DNA from: Pedobacter sp. MC2016-24
Lineage (GTDB): Bacteria > Bacteroidota > Bacteroidia > Sphingobacteriales > Sphingobacteriaceae
NCBI RefSeq assembly: GCF_015223055.1
Contig: NZ_JADFBX010000005.1
Location: 372,001 to 436,000, forward strand
Length of the DNA: 64,000 bases
Direction of reading: 5' to 3'
In this document: in pieces, positions 63,380-64,000 of the stretch
Layout: every line of letters begins with the position of its first letter
Numbering within the stretch: the stretch's first letter is position 1
Notes under the pieces: model-generated
Databases searched by the model: none
Seen by the model: the letters and a program-made list of their open reading frames with translations, nothing else
What the model was told of the DNA's origin: nothing
Made by a program: the position numbers and the translations under genes

Positions 63380-64000
63380 ATGGCTGTCCTGATTGTCATC
63401 AATATCGGAACCCTTGTCGGAATGCACCCAGAAGGTACCTGGGCGCTTAAAGGAACAGAACTGTGCGACTTACCAAGGCTGGAGAATGCCTGGCTGCTTA
63501 GCCATGACGACATCATCAGTGGCTTTGGCAGTATGGACAAGCTGCCAGAACATTTTGTGAATGTAAAGACCATTGATGCCAAAGGCGGCTTTGTTTTCCC
63601 TTCCTGGTGTGATTCCCACACCCATATCGTTTTCGCGGCCTCCCGGGAGGAAGAATTTGCGATGAAGATCGCCGGGAAAAGTTATGAAGAAATTGCCGCC
63701 GCAGGTGGAGGCATCCTCAATTCTGCCCGAAAACTTCAACTGGCTTCGGAAGAAGAATTGTTTGAATCGGCCTCGTTAAGGCTTCAGGACATGATTATGC
63801 AAGGTACAGGCGCTGTAGAGATCAAAAGCGGCTACGGACTGACCACTGAAAGTGAACTGAAAATGTTGCGTGTCATCCGCAGACTTAAAGAAAGCTCGCC
63901 GGTTATGATCCGCGCATCCTTTCTTGCAGCACACGCCTACCCACCAGAATATAAAAACAACCACCATGGTTATATTAAGCTTATCACAGAAGAAATGCTG
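63380..64000 (+). CDS. hutI: imidazolonepropionase, 3' part missing
   Basis: The first 207 codons of an amidohydrolase, about half of the usual length, running off the right edge. The metal-binding PSWCDSHTHIVFAASREEEF, GGGILNSARKL and EIKSGYGLTTESELKMLRV are the HutI signatures. It hydrolyses 4-imidazolone-5-propionate to N-formimidoyl-glutamate in histidine breakdown. It begins three bases after exonuclease III, so it shares that transcript; other hut genes would be expected beyond the window. Confidence 0.92.
   Translation, partial: MAVLIVINIGTLVGMHPEGTWALKGTELCDLPRLENAWLLSHDDIISGFGSMDKLPEHFVNVKTIDAKGGFVFPSWCDSHTHIVFAASREEEFAMKIAGKSYEEIAAAGGGILNSARKLQLASEEELFESASLRLQDMIMQGTGAVEIKSGYGLTTESELKMLRVIRRLKESSPVMIRASFLAAHAYPPEYKNNHHGYIKLITEEML

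Overview
The window looks like a chromosomal segment of a Bacteroidota bacterium of the Sphingobacteriaceae, most likely Pedobacter or a close relative. This is inferred from a SusC/SusD polysaccharide utilisation locus (PUL), Bacteroidota-type promoters (TAnnTTTG -7 boxes, some with a TTTG-like -33 box), the near absence of Shine-Dalgarno sites, and the family make-up (DUF2911, YtxH/holin-X operon, hybrid kinases with several receiver domains). I saw no rRNA, tRNA, CRISPR array, prophage or complete insertion sequence. No stretch longer than about 250 bases lacks a gene. The two ends cut trmB (left) and hutI (right).

Layout. 1-4234: trmB, a GDP-L-fucose synthase, an OxyR with both redox cysteines at the E. 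coli positions, and an unusual fusion of a 7TM-DISM membrane sensor to the zinc-ribbon/helix-turn-helix part of an IS1595-type transposase. 4430-16980: a seven-gene PUL (GH2, GH5, SusC, SusD, PKD lipoprotein, GLUG-repeat lipoprotein, GH128), best read as a beta-glucan, probably beta-1,3-glucan, system. 17000-25400: DinB-like protein, superoxide dismutase, tadA, csaA, an RlmI-like methyltransferase, an MHS-type transporter with a small membrane partner, bestrophin, nucleoid-associated protein, TerC. 25500-34000: aspS, an envelope YtxH/holin-X/unknown operon, a sigma-54 activator, crotonase plus free-standing B12-binding subunit, glnS, amidase. 34000-43600: an M49-related peptidase, a six-gene phosphorelay (REC-HK, CHASE3-GAF-HK-RECx3, REC, CheR, CheB, REC) with no chemoreceptor, and a YpfJ-type metallopeptidase. 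43600-54000: gltX, an orphan histidine kinase overlapping DinB and hotdog genes, Crp/Fnr regulator divergent from a Gdx-type SMR exporter, and a tetR-tolC-emrA-emrB efflux operon under a 28-bp palindrome. 54100-64000: ppc, a peroxiredoxin-thioredoxin operon, FAD-like protein, aldehyde dehydrogenase, YgiD-type dioxygenase, cyclophilin, exonuclease III and hutI.

The strongest candidate for an undescribed system is the 7TM-transposase-ribbon fusion (2321-4234). Its predicted periplasmic DISMED2 domain belongs to a family thought to bind carbohydrate, its cytoplasmic end is a DNA-binding module borrowed from a transposase, and it sits directly upstream of a PUL that has no recognisable regulator. 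I propose, as inference only, that it is a membrane-tethered one-component regulator of that PUL. Other notable structure: ten convergent gene pairs split into five with strong bidirectional hairpins and five whose stop codons abut (0-3 bp) with no hairpin; a 15-bp perfect inverted repeat before the YpfJ-type gene; inverted 11-mers flanking the sod promoter; and a leader sequence shared by the GH2 and susC genes.
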